Below, piece after piece: positions 60,856 through 64,000 of a DNA stretch of 64,000 nucleotides. The position numbers and the translations under genes are program-made. Within the stretch, counting starts at the first letter, position 1; each line of letters opens with the position of its first letter. The DNA is taken from contig NZ_CP134399.1 in assembly GCF_002968295.1 (NCBI RefSeq), forward strand, positions 1,054,001 through 1,118,000, written 5' to 3'. The DNA comes from Mycobacterium sp. ITM-2016-00317. GTDB lineage: Bacteria > Actinomycetota > Actinomycetes > Mycobacteriales > Mycobacteriaceae. Under the pieces are notes generated by a model. The model was not told where the DNA came from. It ran no database searches and was given only the letters and a program-made list of their open reading frames with translations.

Positions 60856-61766
60856 TGAACGACCTCGTCCTGGCTCTCGACATCGGCGGCACCAAGATCG
60901 CCGCCGGACTCGTCGACCCCGACGGCGCTGTGGTGCACCATGTCCAGCGGCCCACCCCCGATCGCGATGCCGAGACGGTGTGGGAGGCGGTCGCATCGCT
61001 GCTGGCGGACGTGCGGGAGGCCGCACCGGGTCCGGTGTCGGCGGTCGGGGTCGGATCGGCGGGCCCGATCGATGTGCCCGCGGGCACGGTCAGCCCGATC
61101 AACATCGCTGCGTGGGTGGGATTTCCGATCGTGCGGCGGGTCGCGGACCTGACCGGGTTGCCGGTCACGCTCGGTGGCGACGGACTGTGCATGGCGATGG
61201 GGGAGTGGTGGTGCGGCGCCGGCCGCGGCGCCGACTTCCTGTTGGGGATGGTGGTCTCCACCGGGATCGGCGGTGGGCTCGTGCTGACCGGAGCCCCGTA
61301 CCACGGGCGCAGCGGGAACGCGGGCCACGTCGGGCACGTCGTCGTCGAACCCGGCGGGGCGCCGTGCACCTGCGGCGGCCGCGGCTGCGTCGAGACCGTC
61401 TCCGCGGGTCCGCACCTGGTGCGGTGGGCCCGCGAACAGGGCTGGACCGCCGGCACCGACGCGAGAGAACTCGCGGCCGCGGCCGGCCGCGGCGACCCGG
61501 TGGCACTGCGCGCGTTCGACCGGGGCGCGGACGCACTCGCGCGCGCAATCGCGTCGGTGGCGGCGGTGTGCGACCTCGACCTCGTCGTCGTCGGCGGGGG
61601 CGTCGCCAAAGCCGGCGGGTTACTGTTCGATCCGCTGCGCGAGGCCCTGACCTCGTACGCGGGGCTGGACTTCCTGCGCGGGCTGCAGGTGGTGCCCGCC
61701 GAACTCGCCGGGGACGCGGGCCTGGTCGGGGCGGCCGCGCTGGCCCGGTCCCCGCGTTTTGCCTGA
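60855..61766 (+). CDS. ROK-family sugar kinase
   Basis: This 303-aa kinase of the ROK family probably phosphorylates a hexose (glucose, mannose or similar). It has the phosphate motif [12 protein letters not shown] (about 7-18), the sugar-contact GHVGHVVV, and the zinc-binding [11 protein letters not shown]. It equals Rv0650. Together with the alpha-mannosidase it suggests recycling of mannose: the hydrolase releases the sugar and the kinase activates it. The ATG overlaps the upstream stop by one base. Confidence 0.9.
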   Translation: MNDLVLALDIGGTKIAAGLVDPDGAVVHHVQRPTPDRDAETVWEAVASLLADVREAAPGPVSAVGVGSAGPIDVPAGTVSPINIAAWVGFPIVRRVADLTGLPVTLGGDGLCMAMGEWWCGAGRGADFLLGMVVSTGIGGGLVLTGAPYHGRSGNAGHVGHVVVEPGGAPCTCGGRGCVETVSAGPHLVRWAREQGWTAGTDARELAAAAGRGDPVALRAFDRGADALARAIASVAAVCDLDLVVVGGGVAKAGGLLFDPLREALTSYAGLDFLRGLQVVPAELAGDAGLVGAAALARSPRFA

Positions 61767-61788
61767 TCGCGGCACGGCACGCTATCCT
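61759..61788 (+). promoter_or_regulatory. SigA-type promoter for rplJ-rplL
   Basis: TTGCCT (61759-61764) and TATCCT (61783-61788), with an 18-base spacer, overlap the end of the ROK kinase gene. Transcription would begin near 61795. Confidence 0.6.
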
Positions 61789-61794
61789 GATCCG

Positions 61795-61970
61795 GTTCCA
61801 CCGAAGACCGTCGGTCACCGAGCAATCGGTTGAAGGTCCGGATGCATCTGTTGTTCTCGCGCAAGCGGCTCACCAGACACCCGGCGGCCCACGCAGGAGG
61901 ACGAGGCTGGTACGTCTGATACGTACTCTTGTGCGCCCCGACCTGTCTGCGTCGGGGCGCTTGTGTTTTC
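61795..61970 (+). promoter_or_regulatory. Ribosomal L10 leader RNA with attenuator hairpin
   Basis: The long leader before rplJ (about 240 bases) fits the actinobacterial L10 leader. In this RNA the L10-L12 complex represses its own synthesis. The start resembles the conserved GAAGACCG...CGGTCACCGAGCAATCGG section. Near its end GCGCCCCGAC (61933-61942) pairs with GTCGGGGCGC (61951-61960), followed by TTGTGTTTT, which is a terminator-like hairpin. Confidence 0.75.
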
Positions 61971-62035
61971 CGGACTTTCAGTCGCCTCTCGGGCTTGCGG
62001 TTGGTGGACATCCCAACCATCACGAGGAGGCAAGC

Positions 62036-62575
62036 ATGGCCAAGGCTGACAAGGCCACCGCGGTCGCCGACATCGCCGAGAGGTTCAAGGAGTCGACGGC
62101 CACCGTCGTCACCGAGTACCGCGGCCTGACGGTGTCCAATCTTGCCGAGCTGCGTAGGTCCCTGGGTTCGTCGACGACCTACACCGTCGCCAAAAACACC
62201 CTGGTGAAGCGTGCCGCGGCAGAGGCGGGTATCGAGGGGCTCGACGAGCTCTTCACCGGCCCGACCGCCATCGCGTTCATCGAGGGTGAGCCGGTCGACG
62301 CTGCCAAGGCGCTCAAGAAGTTCGCCAAGGACAACAAGGCGCTGGTCGTCAAGGGCGGCTACATGGACGGTCGCGCGCTGACCGTCTCCGAGGTCGAGCG
62401 GATCGCCGATCTCGAGTCGCGTGAGGTGTTGCTGTCCAAGATGGCCGGCGCACTCAAGGCGAAGCAGTCCCAGGCCGCGGCGCTGTTCGCAGCCCCCGCG
62501 TCCCAGGTCGCTCGCCTGGCCGCAGCTCTGCAGGAAAAGAAGGCCGGTTCGGAAAACTCCGAATCCGCCGCGTAA
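62036..62575 (+). CDS. rplJ: 50S ribosomal protein L10
   Basis: L10 anchors the L7/L12 stalk on the ribosome. It is 179 aa, starting [20 protein letters not shown], with a strong GAGGAGG before the ATG and the conserved [11 protein letters not shown] block. The C-terminal helix with its Ala-rich motif binds the L12 dimers. It is the first gene of the rplJL operon, preceded by its leader RNA. Confidence 0.97.
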   Translation: MAKADKATAVADIAERFKESTATVVTEYRGLTVSNLAELRRSLGSSTTYTVAKNTLVKRAAAEAGIEGLDELFTGPTAIAFIEGEPVDAAKALKKFAKDNKALVVKGGYMDGRALTVSEVERIADLESREVLLSKMAGALKAKQSQAAALFAAPASQVARLAAALQEKKAGSENSESAA

Positions 62576-62614
62576 CAAACCCCCCAACCGAAGTAATCAG
62601 GAAGGACCATCACC

Positions 62615-63004
62615 ATGGCCAAGCTCTCCACCGACGAACTGCTCGACGCCTTCAAGGAAATGACCCTGCTCGAGCTCTCTGAGTTCGTGAAGCAGTTCGA
62701 GGAGACCTTCGACGTCACCGCCGCGGCCCCGGTCGCCGTTGCCGCTGCCGGCCCCGCCGCCGGTGCCCCCGCCGAGGCCGCCGAGGAGCAGTCGGAGTTC
62801 GACGTCATCCTCGAGTCCGCCGGCGAGAAGAAGATCGGCGTCATCAAGGTCGTCCGCGAGATCGTCTCCGGCCTAGGCCTCAAGGAAGCCAAGGACCTGG
62901 TCGACAGCGCCCCCAAGCCGCTGCTGGAGAAGGTCAACAAGGACGCCGCCGAGGACGCCAAGGGCAAGCTCGAGGCTGCCGGCGCGACGGTCACCGTCAA
63001 GTAA
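62615..63004 (+). CDS. rplL: 50S ribosomal protein L7/L12
   Basis: L7/L12 is the stalk protein that recruits translational GTPases. It is 129 aa: N-terminal dimer domain ([20 protein letters not shown]), an Ala/Pro-rich hinge (about 35-55), and the C-terminal domain with [28 protein letters not shown] precedes the ATG. A terminator follows at 63022-63058. Confidence 0.97.
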   Translation: MAKLSTDELLDAFKEMTLLELSEFVKQFEETFDVTAAAPVAVAAAGPAAGAPAEAAEEQSEFDVILESAGEKKIGVIKVVREIVSGLGLKEAKDLVDSAPKPLLEKVNKDAAEDAKGKLEAAGATVTVK

Positions 63005-63021
63005 TTCGCCTTATCTGGAAG

Positions 63022-63058
63022 CTGTGGGGTCGGCCTGGCAAACAGGCCGGCCCCACAG
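63022..63058 (+). terminator. Terminator after rplJL
   Basis: CTGTGGGGTCGGCCTG (63022-63037) and CAGGCCGGCCCCACAG (63043-63058) form a 16-bp stem with one wobble and a 5-base loop. The downstream T-run is short (TTG). Confidence 0.8.
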
Positions 63059-63134
63059 TTGTCCGGGGCCCGGAGTCGCGGACGATGTCGGCCGACCGAG
63101 TGTTGCCGCGAACGGGCGTAGGTTACAGTGACTC

Positions 63135-63160
63135 AAGCCACAGGTGGGAATCTGTGGCTT
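63135..63160 (+). promoter_or_regulatory. Hairpin in the mkl leader
   Basis: AAGCCACAG (63135-63143) and CTGTGGCTT (63152-63160) are perfect inverse copies around an 8-base loop, 31 bases before the mkl GTG. TACAGT at 63124-63129 may be the -10 element, which would place the hairpin at the very 5' end of the message. Confidence 0.55.
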
Positions 63161-63190
63161 GTCGTTTAGTTTTGGGCGGAAGGAATTCGC

Positions 63191-64000
63191 GTGGGCATTG
63201 GCATTCAGGTTGAGGGACTGACGAAGTCCTTCGGAGCCCAGCGAATTTGGGAGGACGTGACCTTCGACCTGCCCGCCGGAGAGGTCAGCGTTCTGCTCGG
63301 GCCGTCCGGTACCGGTAAGTCCGTGTTCCTGAAGTCGCTGATCGGTCTGCTGCGCCCGGAGCGCGGCAAGATCATCGTCGACGGCACCAACATCATCGAG
63401 TGCTCGGCCAAGGAGCTCTACGAGATCCGCACGCTGTTCGGCGTCATGTTCCAGGACGGCGCGCTGTTCGGTTCGATGAGCCTGTACGACAACACCGCGT
63501 TCCCGCTTCGTGAGCACACGAAGAAGAAGGAAAGCGAGATCCGCAAGGTCGTCATGGAGAAGCTGGACCTCGTCGGTCTGGCCGGTGACGAGGACAAGTT
63601 CCCCGGTGAGATCTCCGGCGGAATGCGCAAGCGCGCCGGCCTGGCCCGTTCGCTGGTGCTGGACCCGCAGATCATCCTCTGCGACGAGCCGGACTCCGGT
63701 CTGGACCCCGTGCGTACCGCGTACCTGTCGCAGCTGCTGATCGACATCAACGCGCAGATCGACTGCACGATCCTGATCGTGACGCACAACATCAACATCG
63801 CCCGCACGGTGCCCGACAACATGGGCATGCTGTTCCGCAAGCACCTGGTCATGTTCGGCCCCCGCGAGGTGCTGCTGACCTCCGACGAGCCGGTGGTCAA
63901 GCAGTTCCTCAACGGCCGCCGGATCGGCCCGATCGGTATGTCCGAAGAGAAGGACGAGTCGACGATGGCCGAAGAGCAGGCCATGGTCGACGCCGGTCAC
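63191..64000 (+). CDS. mkl: ABC transporter ATPase Mkl/MceG, 5' part
   Basis: Mkl (MceG) energises all Mce lipid and sterol importers, though it is encoded apart from the mce operons. The frame is open to the window's end, so only 270 residues are seen. Walker A is GPSGTGKS (about 38-45), the signature is ISGGMRKRAGLARSL, and Walker B ends LCDEPDSGLDP. The start is a GTG after GGAAGGAA. It follows rplL, as Rv0655 does. The C-terminal Mce-specific extension begins after NGRRIGPIGMSEE. Confidence 0.94.
   Translation, partial: MGIGIQVEGLTKSFGAQRIWEDVTFDLPAGEVSVLLGPSGTGKSVFLKSLIGLLRPERGKIIVDGTNIIECSAKELYEIRTLFGVMFQDGALFGSMSLYDNTAFPLREHTKKKESEIRKVVMEKLDLVGLAGDEDKFPGEISGGMRKRAGLARSLVLDPQIILCDEPDSGLDPVRTAYLSQLLIDINAQIDCTILIVTHNINIARTVPDNMGMLFRKHLVMFGPREVLLTSDEPVVKQFLNGRRIGPIGMSEEKDESTMAEEQAMVDAGH

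Overview
The window is high-GC DNA from a mycobacterium, most likely a fast-growing, non-tuberculous species. The evidence is an antigen-85 mycolyltransferase, the mycolate genes hadABC and mmaA, an mkl/mceG ATPase, and a gene order from recDBC to mkl that follows the M. tuberculosis Rv0629c-Rv0655 block almost gene for gene. This comparison is from memory; no search was run.

Left part (1-19.8 kb, accessory and metabolic). After a partial DUF4344 gene come, mostly on the minus strand, an antigen-85-type mycolyltransferase, glycogen phosphorylase (glgP) and, on the plus strand, a membrane PAS-GGDEF diguanylate cyclase. A four-gene minus-strand operon follows: MMPL transporter, type III polyketide synthase, ICMT-like methyltransferase and FAD oxidoreductase. 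It resembles the operons known to make polyketide quinones in M. smegmatis. Next are an M15-type peptidase, a small membrane protein, a sulfur-scavenging flavin monooxygenase pair, a CtpF-like P-type ATPase and a YbhN-type flippase.

Middle (20-38 kb). recC-recB-recD lie in one operon. A 9.7-kb block absent from the M. tuberculosis order follows: a pyridine-nucleotide-disulfide-type oxidoreductase, a CorA-like transporter and an eight-gene, translationally coupled cluster of the MSMEG_0565-MSMEG_0572 (Nit1C-type) families. That cluster has an active-looking nitrilase, a second nitrilase-fold protein that has lost two of three catalytic residues, a radical SAM enzyme, a flavin monooxygenase, a fused GNAT/AIR-synthase protein, a glycosyltransferase and two small nitrogen-starvation proteins. 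A GlnR-like tandem site lies upstream of its first gene.

Right part (38-64 kb, conserved core). In order: echA3, an MBL-fold hydrolase, tRNA-Thr, tRNA-Met, rpmG, hadABC, tRNA-Trp, secE, nusG, rplK, rplA, a small protein, a PE-PPE-domain hydrolase with a CRP-type site over its start codon, two mycolate methyltransferases, lipG, an ABC1 kinase, a DUF2236/TetR divergent pair with twin operators, two DinB-fold genes with a WYL regulator, a GH38 alpha-mannosidase, a fabD2-position gene, a ROK kinase, the L10 leader with rplJ-rplL, and mkl running off the end.

Anomalies: four genes (MMPL, SfnB-like, flippase, recC) carry five single-base frameshifts, which looks more like sequence error than biology. 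A 59-bp inverted-repeat element occurs twice, each time just after the stop codon of a minus-strand gene.
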